In this document: positions 23,789 through 34,252 of the stretch, in pieces
How positions within the stretch are numbered: the stretch's first letter is position 1
Layout: the number at the start of each line of letters is the position of its first letter
DNA from: Alphaproteobacteria bacterium
Lineage (GTDB): Bacteria; Myxococcota_A; UBA796; GCA-2862545
Assembly (NCBI GenBank): GCA_020632885.1
Contig: JACKEQ010000010.1
Location: 62,001-126,000, forward strand
Direction of reading: 5' to 3'
DNA length: 64,000 nucleotides
Notes under the pieces: model-generated
Database searches by the model: none
The model's input: only the letters and a program-made list of their open reading frames with translations
Told to the model about the DNA's origin: nothing
Translations under genes and position numbers: made by a program

Positions 23789-24612
23789 GGGCGCTTCTCC
23801 CCTTCGTTCTGCTGCTGGCCGCGTGCAACGGGGGCGAGGTGGAGCCCCAGGTGTGCGACGCGAGCGCGCCTCGCCAGACGTACGTGATCAGCGCGCTGTC
23901 GTTCGCCCGTCGGGACGCCGGGGTGGTGGACGGCTTCGACCTCGACGGCCTCGACACGGCCCAGGGCGACCCCGACGGGTGCGGCCACGCGGACCTCGTG
24001 TCGCCCGATGGCGTGCCGGGCATCGACAACAACTTCAGCGCGCTGGTGCCGATCCTGGAGTCGACGGAGGCGGTGGCGGCCGAGTCGCTGATCGCGCAGT
24101 CCATCGCGAGCGGTGAGCTGCTCATCACCCTCACCCTGGGCGATGTCGACAACTGGGTTGCGGACGACTGCGTGGACCTCACGGTGGGCCGTGCGGAGGG
24201 CGTGCCCTTGGTGGGTCCGGACGGCGTGCTGCTCGACCACCAGACGCTCGCGCCGCACAGCACGATCGCGTCGGTGTCCACGATGGGTGCGGCGGACGAC
24301 CTGCAGATCACGGGCGGCGATCTGGCCTTCAACCTGCCGCTGGACGTGCTGAACGCGGAGCTGGACTTCGAGGTGTCCCGGGGCGTCTTCCAGCTCCAGA
24401 AGCGCTACGACGGCGCCATCACAGGCGTGATGGGCGGCATGATCCCGATCCGGCAGATCGTGGAGATCCTGGAGCGCGACGACGTGAACCTGCAGTCGTT
24501 CATCCCGATCGTGCAGGCCACAGCAGACGTGCGGGGCGACTCGGGCACGTGCGACAGCCTCTCGCTGGCCTTCGAGCTGGAGGCCCTGCCGGCCTGGCTC
24601 GCGGAGGATTGA
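23785..24612 (+). CDS. Lipoprotein of the DUF1552 operon
   Basis: This 275-residue lipoprotein has the signal MRALLPFVLLLAAC with Cys14. The mature part is beta-rich and acidic (FDLDGLDTAQGD, PGIDNNFSALVPIL, LLITLTLGDVDNW, LPLDVLNAELDFEV) with a few Cys. No domain is recognised. It resembles the many predicted surface lipoproteins of Myxococcota. It is coupled by ATGA to the DUF1552 gene. The Septu-like ATPase gene begins one nucleotide after its stop codon, so the whole five-gene set may share a transcript. Confidence 0.7.
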   Translation: MRALLPFVLLLAACNGGEVEPQVCDASAPRQTYVISALSFARRDAGVVDGFDLDGLDTAQGDPDGCGHADLVSPDGVPGIDNNFSALVPILESTEAVAAESLIAQSIASGELLITLTLGDVDNWVADDCVDLTVGRAEGVPLVGPDGVLLDHQTLAPHSTIASVSTMGAADDLQITGGDLAFNLPLDVLNAELDFEVSRGVFQLQKRYDGAITGVMGGMIPIRQIVEILERDDVNLQSFIPIVQATADVRGDSGTCDSLSLAFELEALPAWLAED

Positions 24613-24613
24613 C

Positions 24614-25795
24614 GTGGAGCTGGCGCACCTGGAGCTCGAGAACGTCGGCCCGTTCGCATCGGAGCGCATCGAGCTGCAGACCCGCGCGGAGGGTGGGCCC
24701 GGGGTCACCTTCATCACCGGCGAGAACGGCACGGGGAAGAGCATCGTCATCGACGCCATCCGGGCCACCTTCGGCGACTTCATCGGCGGTCCACCACGCG
24801 ATCTGGCGAACGGGACGCCGATGGTGGTCACCTCGACTGTGGGCGGTCACCGCTTCCAGCGGGGCGCAGAATACCTCAATCCTGGAATCAGACAGCGGGA
24901 CGCGGCGACCCTGTCACTGGCCCTGGACTACTGGGACGCCGGCCTGTCCCGTGACACCTTCGCGCTGAAGGGGCTGCAGCCCTTCGCAATCCCCACCGAC
25001 CACGAGTACCTGCGGAACGCCCTCGCCGGCCGCCCCACGAACCAGGATGTGACCCGCCAGATCTGCCTCTTCGACTACCTCCGCGACAGCCGCGATCCCG
25101 AGGAGCGGAAGCGCGGGGAGGAGGTCTGGGCCCTCGTCGAGCACATCGTGCGCCTCTGTGTGCCGGACGGCGAGCTGGCCCACGTCCGCCGGGCCACCTT
25201 CGAGCCCGTGATCCGCCAGCACGGCACAGAGCTCCTCCTGCAGCATCTCTCGGCGGGCTCGCTGTACGGGATCTCCCGCATGCTCAGGCTCCTCGAGCGG
25301 CTGTACGTCACCTACCTGGCCACCGGGCACACGGGAGAGGTCGCACGGGTCCCTGCCATCCTCCTCGTCGACGAGCCCGAGAACCACCTCCATCCGAAGT
25401 GGCAGAAGCGGTTCCTGCGCGATGTGCTCGCGGTCTTCCCCAACACCCAGATCGTCGCCGCCACCCACAGCCCGTTCGTCGTGGGCAGCGTCGCCGGGGC
25501 CCGTGTGCTCCGATGCCGCGTGCGGGACGACGGGAACGGGTGCACCATCGAAGACGTCTCCGAGCCCTACGTGAACCAGACGGTGGACGAGGTGCTCGCC
25601 TCCGAGGCCTTCGCGGGCACACCGCCCTACAGCGTGGACGTCCAGGCCCTCGTGGATGCGAGGCGGGAGGCGATCCTGAACGAGGACGACGCCGAGCGCG
25701 AGCGTCTCGAGCGCGAGCTGTCGGCCCTGAACCCCGAAGCGTTCGGCGCATTCCGGGTCACGGAGCTCCTCCGCGAGCTCGCCGGGACCTCGTGA
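24614..25795 (+). CDS. AAA/ABC-type ATPase, PtuA-like component of a Septu-like defence pair
   Basis: This 393-residue protein starts at GTG 24614. It has a Walker A motif (GENGTGKS, residues 36-43), an ABC signature-like LSAGS, Walker B ILLVDEPENHLHP and the switch motif ATHSPF, the set seen in OLD/RecF-like AAA_21 ATPases. A glutamate- and arginine-rich helix ends the protein. Coupled by GTGA to an HNH nuclease gene, this is the two-gene arrangement of Septu (PtuA ATPase, PtuB HNH), where the ATPase controls the nuclease during phage infection. Size is at the short end for PtuA. The defence role is inferred. Confidence 0.75.
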   Translation: MELAHLELENVGPFASERIELQTRAEGGPGVTFITGENGTGKSIVIDAIRATFGDFIGGPPRDLANGTPMVVTSTVGGHRFQRGAEYLNPGIRQRDAATLSLALDYWDAGLSRDTFALKGLQPFAIPTDHEYLRNALAGRPTNQDVTRQICLFDYLRDSRDPEERKRGEEVWALVEHIVRLCVPDGELAHVRRATFEPVIRQHGTELLLQHLSAGSLYGISRMLRLLERLYVTYLATGHTGEVARVPAILLVDEPENHLHPKWQKRFLRDVLAVFPNTQIVAATHSPFVVGSVAGARVLRCRVRDDGNGCTIEDVSEPYVNQTVDEVLASEAFAGTPPYSVDVQALVDARREAILNEDDAERERLERELSALNPEAFGAFRVTELLRELAGTS

Positions 25796-26424
25796 TCCCC
25801 CTTCGGCGCACTCCGGCCCCCGCGGTGCTCGAGCAGAGAGCCGAGTCCTGGACGGTATCGTTCCTGGAGAGGCGGCGTGATCAGCCCGGTCTCCGACCGG
25901 ACAAGCGGCAGTACGCCCATCCCGAGATCCTGGAGACCCTCAGTGCCATCTCGGCGGGCAAGTGCTTCTACTGTGAGCGCTGGCTGAGTGACGACGAGCG
26001 CACCGTCGATCACCACCTCGAGGTCCACGCGGCCCCGGAGAGGGCCTTCGAGTGGTCGAATCTCTACCTCGCCTGCGACATCTGCCAGCGGAAGCTCCCG
26101 AACGCCACCATCCCCAACGCTGCTGTGGTCGACCCCTGCAGCGAGGACGGCGATCCCGCTGAACATCTGGATTTCCACGAGGAGGTCGTGATCGGACGCA
26201 CCGATCGCGGACGGCAGACCATCCGGAAGTACAAGCTCGACGCCGAGAGCCGACAGCTCCGCCGGCTGAAGGTCCTCAAGGCCCTCCTGAGGCTGCTTCC
26301 CCCGCCGGGATCGGCCCTCACTCCGTCGCAGCGGGAGGCCCTCTGGCGCCTGGCGGCACCGGAGCAGCCGTACTCGCTGATGATGCGACGCGTCCTCGAG
26401 CAGGCGGGAATCCCCAGAACCTAG
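25792..26424 (+). CDS. HNH endonuclease, PtuB-like (TIGR02646-type)
   Basis: This 210-residue protein starts at GTG 25792 in a GTGA overlap with the ATPase stop. A structural zinc site is formed by CFYC and CDIC. The nuclease core reads VDHHLEVHA ... FEWSNLYLACDICQRKL, the beta-beta-alpha-metal HNH fold, and VDPCSEDGDPAEHLDF matches the conserved segment after it in TIGR02646/PtuB proteins. The final N/H-type position is Gln (CQRKL rather than CN..K), a mild deviation. With the ATPase it forms a probable Septu-like anti-phage pair. Downstream is a convergent gene. Confidence 0.78.
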   Translation: MIPLRRTPAPAVLEQRAESWTVSFLERRRDQPGLRPDKRQYAHPEILETLSAISAGKCFYCERWLSDDERTVDHHLEVHAAPERAFEWSNLYLACDICQRKLPNATIPNAAVVDPCSEDGDPAEHLDFHEEVVIGRTDRGRQTIRKYKLDAESRQLRRLKVLKALLRLLPPPGSALTPSQREALWRLAAPEQPYSLMMRRVLEQAGIPRT

Positions 26425-26461
26425 GCAAACCCCGCCACGCACCCCAGCAACGACGGAACCG

Positions 26462-27684
26462 TCAGGCCCCGAAGCTACGGGCGAACAGCGCCTCGAGCGC
26501 TGCACGCGACCCGTCGTCCAGCTTCCGGGTGCCCGTGCCCGCCACGTGGAGCGCGTCGATCCGCGGCTCCCCGGGCACCCACGCGCCGCCCGACCAGTGG
26601 TACCAGGCCTGCCGGGCGGTGTCGTAGACCCAGAGGTCCTTGTTCCACATCCGGGCCAGCTCCACCGACCACCCGGTGCCACCCACCACGGTGTCGTCGG
26701 GCTGGATCTGCCCGACCACGAACACCTTCTGGGCGCGCGACACGATGTGCCAGAGGGTCTGGAGCACCTTGCGGATCAGGGTGCCCTCCGTGGAGTACGT
26801 GCGCGACAGCCGCCGCGAGACGTCCTCCATGCTCACGTTCCCCGCCTCGAGCTCGCGGGCCGAGAGCTCGCGCGCCCCCACCGTGCGGGACATCTTCTGG
26901 CCCGGGAACGTGAAGCTCACCTCGGTGAGCCCGTAGCGCGCGGCCAGCTCGCCGAAGGCCTCCTCCGAGCCCTTCGCGCCGCCCGAGTACAGCGTGATGT
27001 CCGACGCCACGAGGCCCGGGCGGTGCTCGCCGAGCCGGTGGGCCGCGATGAGCAGCGCGTCCGGCGTGAGCGCGAGGTCCAGAGGGGTCTCGCCACCGTC
27101 ACGCAGCACCGAGAGGTAGACCGAGCCGTCGCGCGGCGTCAGCCGCAGGCCCACGGTGCCGGCTGCCCGGACCTCCGGGGGGATGACGTCGGTGAGCAGA
27201 CGCATCGTGACCCACAGCGGGACGCCGAGGTCGGATGCGAGGGTGGCGAGCTGGGCGGCGTTCGCACGCACCGACTCGCCGTCGAGGCCGTCCACCACGA
27301 CCATGCCGGCCGTGAAGGCGCCCGCGTTCGCGAGGAGCTCGATGTGGGCGCGCAGGGCGGCCACGTCGAACCCGGCAGCACCGTGGCTGTGGACCATCCG
27401 GTGCCGCTCGAGGGCCGTCCGGGCGGACCCGGTGACCCCGAGCACCGCGAACGCCTGATCGTAGTGCGCCCGCACGTGCTCCACGGTGTCGCCCACGGCG
27501 ACGTGCAGGACGGACGTGCCCTCCTGCATGGCAGCGATCGCGACGTGCACGAGCACGGCCGTCTTGCCCACCCCCGGAGGGGCGAGCACCACGGCGACCT
27601 GACCCGCCAGGAGCTCGTCGCCGAGCGCCTTGCGGAGCACGTCGACCGGCCGCGTACGGCCGGCAGGATCGCTGCCCGCGGTCG

Positions 27685-27688
<4 letters not shown>
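26462..27688 (-). CDS. P-loop (RecA/KaiC-like) ATPase fused to a SLOG-like C-terminal domain
   Basis: This 408-residue protein starts at GTG 27688, overlapping the fusA stop (GTGA). The N-terminal half has Walker A APPGVGKT (36-43), a Walker B-like MVVVDGLDG and a RecA/DnaB-like fold order. The C-terminal half (about residues 225-380) has a Rossmann-like pattern: ITLYSGGAKGSEEAFGELAA, a long helix, then KVFVVGQIQPDDTVVGGTGW.VELARMWNKDLWVYD. This resembles SLOG nucleotide-sensing domains. It may couple nucleotide sensing to ATP hydrolysis. Neither the function nor the fusion is something I recognise. Confidence 0.6.
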
Positions 27689-29781
<2,093 letters not shown>

Positions 29782-29958
29782 GACCGCCTCCTTGATTGAC
29801 GTAGGGTCGCGACGCGAAAGGCCGGCCCGCGCCCCTAGCCCGACCCCAGAGGGGCGGCAATAGGCCGGCGCGCAAGGGGCGTGCCGCTCTTTGGGAGTGG
29901 CGTTCGATCCTCGATCGGGGACGGTCCGTGCGACGTCTCGCTGGACACTTCGACGAGT

Positions 29959-29998
29959 ATCGAATTAGATGAGCATCGAACATTCGATGGACATCGAA
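29959..29998. promoter_or_regulatory. ArsR-type operator array
   Basis: A perfect palindrome CATCGAA-CA-TTCGATG lies at 29974-29989. It is flanked by further ATCGAA half-sites at 29959-29964 and 29993-29998. The array ends immediately before the AAGGAGG site of the ArsR gene at 30009, so autoregulation is likely. It may also affect the divergent fusA promoter, since the whole intergenic region is only 227 bp. Sequence symmetry is seen; binding is inferred. Confidence 0.65.
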
Positions 29999-30008
29999 GG
30001 AGGTCGCC

Positions 30009-30566
30009 ATGGGCGACGAGGAGCTGGGCAGGATGGTCGCGACGTTCAAGGTACTGGCGGACGAGAGCCGCCTGCGGATCCTCGGGATCCTGGTCACCAC
30101 GCCCTGCACGGGGTCGGAGCTCGCGGAGCGTCTCGGGCTCCAGGCGAGCACGGTGTCCCACCACCTCACCCGCCTGCGCGAGGTGGGGCTCGTGCGGGCC
30201 GAGCGGGCGGGCACCTCGGTGACCTACAGCCTCGATCGGGACGTGCTGGCGGGCCTGGGCGAGACGGTGCTCGCGCCGGCCGCGCTGGAGGGGGCCGTGG
30301 CGGACGGCGACGACGTGTTCGTGCGGAAGGTGATGGACGCGTTCTTCGACGGCGAGACCCTGCTGAAGATCCCGTCCAGCCGGAAGAAGCGGGACGTGGT
30401 GCTCGAGCGCCTGGCGCGCGACTTCACCCTCGGCGAGCCCGTGAGCGAAGCCGTCGTGAACGAGCGGCTCCAGGCCCACCACTGGGACTGCGCCACGCTG
30501 CGTCGCGAGCTCGTGGGCGGGGGGTGGATGACCCGCGCGGACGGCGTGTACACCCGCCTGCGCTGA
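30009..30566 (+). CDS. ArsR-family regulator with DUF2087 domain
   Basis: This 185-residue protein starts at ATG 30009, with AAGGAGG upstream. Residues about 8-75 form the winged helix (LADESRLRILGILV, GSELAERLGLQASTVSHHLTRLREVGLV). The metal-binding Cys pair of classical ArsR (ELCVCD) is absent; TPCTGSEL replaces it. Residues 110-185 are DUF2087 (LLKIPSSRKKRDVVLERLA, NERLQAHHWDCATLRRELV, DGVYTRL), of unknown function. It probably binds the palindrome just upstream. The next gene starts 28 nt downstream. Confidence 0.9.
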   Translation: MGDEELGRMVATFKVLADESRLRILGILVTTPCTGSELAERLGLQASTVSHHLTRLREVGLVRAERAGTSVTYSLDRDVLAGLGETVLAPAALEGAVADGDDVFVRKVMDAFFDGETLLKIPSSRKKRDVVLERLARDFTLGEPVSEAVVNERLQAHHWDCATLRRELVGGGWMTRADGVYTRLR

Positions 30567-30594
30567 GGGGATACCAGGGGACCCCGGAGGTCCG

Positions 30595-31437
30595 ATGTCC
30601 CCTACCGCCCCCCTGTACGCCGGCGCCGACTTCGCACGCATGGTCGCCGTCTTCGAGGCTGCCACGGGCACCGCGCCCACCGCCGACGGCAGCAACGTCC
30701 GGGTGGGCGAGGAGGCCTTCGACCTCACCGATCCCCTGCACCGCGCGCTGCTCGAGCGTCACTTCGTGGACCTGCTCCTCGCGCGGCTCACGGGCGTCAC
30801 CCTGCACGACCCCGCGCGGATCTGGATCGAGGTGGACGTCACCGTGGCCCCGGGGGCCGTGCTCTGGCCGGGGGTGGTCCTCCGCGGGTCGACCTCCGTC
30901 GGGGCTGCCGACATCGGGGTGGGCGCGGTGCTCACCGACACGCGCGTCGAGGACGGGGCGGTCGTGAAGCCCTACACGGTCTGCGAGGGCGCCGTGATCG
31001 GGCCGGACGCCGCGGTGGGTCCGATGGCGCACCTGCGGAGCGGGGCCGACCTCCGGAAGGGCGTGAAGGTCGGGAACTTCGTGGAGGTGAAGAAGACCGT
31101 GCTCCACGAGGGCGCCAAGGCGAGCCACCTCACCTACCTGGGCGACGCCGAGGTGGGCGCGGAGGCGAACGTGGGGGCGGGCACGATCACCTGCAACTAC
31201 GACGGTCACAACAAGTGGCGCACCACCATCGGTGCCGGTGCGTTCATCGGCAGCAACACCGCGCTGGTCGCGCCCGTCGCCGTGGGTGCCGGGGCCATCG
31301 TGGGCGCGGGCAGCACGATCACCGAGGACGTGCCCGACGACGCCCTCGCGGTGGAGCGCGCGGAGGCCCGGGTGCTCCGGGGCCTGGCGCGCCGCATCCA
31401 CGCGAAGAACCGCGCCACCAAGGAGAAGCGCGGTTGA
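30595..31437 (+). CDS. Stand-alone GlmU-type acetyltransferase (left-handed beta-helix) domain
   Basis: This 280-residue protein from ATG 30595 has GGAGG at 4 nt. From about residue 68 it matches the C-terminal acetyltransferase half of GlmU: hexapeptide repeats, MAHLRSGADL..GVKVGNFVEVKK, SHLTYLGDAEVG with catalytic-type His178 and Tyr181, and AGTITCNYDG..K with Lys207. In GlmU this domain makes N-acetylglucosamine-1-phosphate from glucosamine-1-phosphate and acetyl-CoA. The N-terminal uridylyltransferase domain is missing, replaced by about 65 unrelated residues. It may work with a separate pyrophosphorylase or acetylate another sugar phosphate. Confidence 0.85.
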   Translation: MSPTAPLYAGADFARMVAVFEAATGTAPTADGSNVRVGEEAFDLTDPLHRALLERHFVDLLLARLTGVTLHDPARIWIEVDVTVAPGAVLWPGVVLRGSTSVGAADIGVGAVLTDTRVEDGAVVKPYTVCEGAVIGPDAAVGPMAHLRSGADLRKGVKVGNFVEVKKTVLHEGAKASHLTYLGDAEVGAEANVGAGTITCNYDGHNKWRTTIGAGAFIGSNTALVAPVAVGAGAIVGAGSTITEDVPDDALAVERAEARVLRGLARRIHAKNRATKEKRG

Positions 31438-31937
31438 TCGCGTCGCTGCTCGCGGCTCCGGAGGAGGCCTCGGAGCTGGAGGACGCCCTCGAGGAGCACC
31501 TCCGGACGTGGCTGGAGGGCGTGCTGTCCGGGTCGGAGGCGGACCTCTGGGACGCCGTGGGCGACGATCTCTCGCTCCGGGTGGAGGAGGACGGGCTCTT
31601 CGCGGAGATGGACGGCGCGGACCCCTTCCTGGCGGGGCTGGCGGCACACTGGATGCGCGTCTGGCTCGGGGAGCCGGAGGTCTCCGAGCTCGTCGCGGAG
31701 CACGACGGCGAGCTGGACGACGATCTCCCGGAGGACCCCGATCCCCTGCTCCTGTTCGAGGTCGCGGGACGCTGGATGGGCGCGTCGACGGAGCATGGGT
31801 ACGTGGCCACCGAAGACGGTCCGGTGCGCGAGGGCGAGCTCGACCCCTCGGAGCGCGAGGCCTGGCAGAGCGTCGTCGAAGCGCGGATCTGCCGCTGCTC
31901 GGCCTGCGCGGTCGCGCGCCGGCGAGCGGACCGGTAA
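31434..31937 (+). CDS. Acidic hypothetical protein
   Basis: This 167-residue protein is read from TTG 31434, which overlaps the stop of the GlmU-like gene as TTGA and has AGGAG eight nucleotides upstream. It is strongly acidic in the middle (AEHDGELDDDLPEDPDPLLL) with helical repeats ahead (ELEDALEEHLRTWLEGVL) and ends CRCSACAVARRRADR, a possible small metal site. No signal peptide and no family. The coupling suggests a link to the upstream enzyme or the downstream helicase (25-nt gap). Confidence 0.6.
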   Translation: MIASLLAAPEEASELEDALEEHLRTWLEGVLSGSEADLWDAVGDDLSLRVEEDGLFAEMDGADPFLAGLAAHWMRVWLGEPEVSELVAEHDGELDDDLPEDPDPLLLFEVAGRWMGASTEHGYVATEDGPVREGELDPSEREAWQSVVEARICRCSACAVARRRADR

Positions 31938-31962
31938 GGGGACCCGACCCCCCGGAGGACCG

Positions 31963-34191
31963 ATGGCCGACGCTCCCGCGCACCTCACGCTGCTCAACCC
32001 CGAGCAGTACCGGGCCGTCACCACCCTCGACGGTCCGCTGCTGATCCTGGCGGGTGCCGGATCGGGCAAGACGCGCGTGCTCACGCGTCGGATCGCCCAC
32101 GCCCTCCACACCGGCGCCGATCCCAAGCAGATCTTCGCCTGCACCTTCACCAACAAGGCCGCCGCCGAGATGAAGGAGCGCGTGGTGGAGCTGGTGGGCG
32201 AGATCGGCACCAAGGTCTGGGTGAGCACGTTCCACAGCAGCTGCTGCCGGATCCTGCGCCAGGACATCGAGCCGCTCGGGTTCACCAAGCGCTTCGCCAT
32301 CTACGACGACGACGACCAGCTCCGCATCGTGAAGGGCATCCTGAACGACCTCGGGCTCGACCCCAAGGTGGTGGAGCCCCGCGCCATCCTCAAGCAGATC
32401 GACCACTACAAGAACCTCCTGCGCGACCCCGACGCCCTCGTGAGCGAGAAGCGGGCCCGCGAGGGCGAGCCCCTCATCCGGGTCTGGCGCGCGTACAGCG
32501 AGGCGCTGGTGGCCTCCGACGCGCTGGACTTCAACGACCTCATCGGGAAGACCGTCGAGCTGTTCGCCAAGCACCCCGACGTGCTCGCCCGCTGGCAGGA
32601 GCGGTTCACGTACCTGATGGTCGACGAGTACCAGGACACCAACCGCGCCCAGTACGACCTCCTCACGCTGCTCGCGAAGAAGCACCGCAACCTCGCGGTG
32701 GTGGGCGACGACGACCAGTCGATCTACGGCTTCCGGGGCGCCGACATCTCGATCATCCGGGGCTTCCAGAACGACTACCCCGAGGCCACCGTGATCCGTC
32801 TGGAGCAGAACTACCGCTCCAAGGCGAACATCCTGGCGCTCGCGAACCACGTCATCGCCATCGACGAGAACCGCATCGCCAAGCGCCTGTGGACGAGCGC
32901 CGAGGCCGGGCCCAAGGTGCGCATCGTGGCCGCCGACACCGCCCTCGAGGAAGCGAAGAAGGTCGCCTCGGGCATCCAACAGCTCCGTCGGATGGGCGTC
33001 CGCTACGACGACATCGCGATCATCTACCGAACGAACGCCACGAGCCGGGTGTTCGAGCGCGGGCTCATGGAGCGCGGCATCCCCCACAAGGTCATCGGCG
33101 GGCCCAAGTTCTACGCCCGCCGCGAGGTGCGGGACGCGCTGTCGTACCTCCGCCTGGTCGTGAACCCCGTGGACGACGCCGCCTTCCTGCGCATCGTGAA
33201 CGTCCCGCCGCGCGGTATCGGCGCCAAGACCCTCGCGAAGCTCCGTGAGGACGGGGCCGCCCGCGGCATGCCGCTGCTCCGGACGGCCCGTAGCTACAAG
33301 GGAGGGGGTCGCGTGGGCCAGGGGCTCTCCGACTTCGTCGCCCTGATCGACGACCTCGCGGACGCCGCGCGGGTGACACCGCTCGCCCAGCTCGTCCACC
33401 GCACCATCGAGCAGAGCGGCTACCGGCAGATGCTGGAGGACGACAAGGACGCGAACGACAAGATCACCCGCGACGCCCAGAACCGCCTGCAGAACCTCGA
33501 GGAGCTCGTGCGGGCCGCCCTGGAGTTCGAGTCCCCCGCCGCCCTCACGCCCATCGACGCCCTCACGGCCTGGCTCGACCAGATCTCGCTCTCGGCGGAC
33601 AGCGACACCATCCCCGACGAGGGCGAGGTGACGCTGATGACCGTGCACAACTCGAAGGGCCTCGAGTACCCCGTGGTGTTCGTGGTCCAGATGGTGGAGG
33701 GCGTGTTCCCGCACTCCCGCTCGGAGGACAAGGGCATCGAGGAGGAACGGAGGCTCGCGTACGTCGCGTTCACGCGGGCCCAGGAGCGGCTCATCGTCAC
33801 GCGCAGCCGGCTCGCCCAGAGCTTCGACGCCCGCGAGCGCAGCAAGCCGGTCGAGCCGTCGCGGTTCCTGTTCGGCCTGCCCACGGCCCACTGCGAGGGC
33901 GACCTGCCCGAGGGCTCCCCGGCCGGCGCGGAGATCGGCACGGAGGACGTGGGACGGGCGCGGCTCAAGGCCTTCCTGGCCCGGCGAGCGGCACCGGTGG
34001 AGCTCCCCGACGAAGAGCTCACGCTGGTCGACATCGAGAGCCCCGACCAGCTTCGCGAGGGTGTGCGGGTCCACCATCCCCAGCTCGGGATCGGCGAGGT
34101 GCGACGCGTGTCGAGCGATCGCGTGTTCGTGGCCTTCGGGCGCCGATCGCAGTGGGTGACGGGCCACCAGATGCAGATCGTCGTGGATTAG
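31963..34191 (+). CDS. pcrA: UvrD/PcrA-type 3'-5' DNA helicase
   Basis: This 742-residue superfamily 1A helicase starts at ATG 31963 behind GGAGG. Motifs in order are: Q-motif LNPEQYRAV, Walker A GAGSGKT (31-37), Ia CTFTNKAAAEM, II MVDEYQDTN, III GDDDQSIYGFRGA, IV LEQNYRS, V TVHNSKGLEYPVVF and VI EERRLAYVAFTRA. The C-terminus has the Tudor-like PcrA tail (REGVRVHHPQLGIGEV), which binds RNA polymerase in relatives. It acts in nucleotide-excision and mismatch repair and clears replication blocks. pcrA and uvrD are not separable from sequence alone. Confidence 0.95.
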   Translation: MADAPAHLTLLNPEQYRAVTTLDGPLLILAGAGSGKTRVLTRRIAHALHTGADPKQIFACTFTNKAAAEMKERVVELVGEIGTKVWVSTFHSSCCRILRQDIEPLGFTKRFAIYDDDDQLRIVKGILNDLGLDPKVVEPRAILKQIDHYKNLLRDPDALVSEKRAREGEPLIRVWRAYSEALVASDALDFNDLIGKTVELFAKHPDVLARWQERFTYLMVDEYQDTNRAQYDLLTLLAKKHRNLAVVGDDDQSIYGFRGADISIIRGFQNDYPEATVIRLEQNYRSKANILALANHVIAIDENRIAKRLWTSAEAGPKVRIVAADTALEEAKKVASGIQQLRRMGVRYDDIAIIYRTNATSRVFERGLMERGIPHKVIGGPKFYARREVRDALSYLRLVVNPVDDAAFLRIVNVPPRGIGAKTLAKLREDGAARGMPLLRTARSYKGGGRVGQGLSDFVALIDDLADAARVTPLAQLVHRTIEQSGYRQMLEDDKDANDKITRDAQNRLQNLEELVRAALEFESPAALTPIDALTAWLDQISLSADSDTIPDEGEVTLMTVHNSKGLEYPVVFVVQMVEGVFPHSRSEDKGIEEERRLAYVAFTRAQERLIVTRSRLAQSFDARERSKPVEPSRFLFGLPTAHCEGDLPEGSPAGAEIGTEDVGRARLKAFLARRAAPVELPDEELTLVDIESPDQLREGVRVHHPQLGIGEVRRVSSDRVFVAFGRRSQWVTGHQMQIVVD

Positions 34192-34252
34192 CGCCCGCCC
34201 GGTTCACGCGACCTGTGCTAGGGTTCGCGACGTCACGAACCCCACGGATGCC

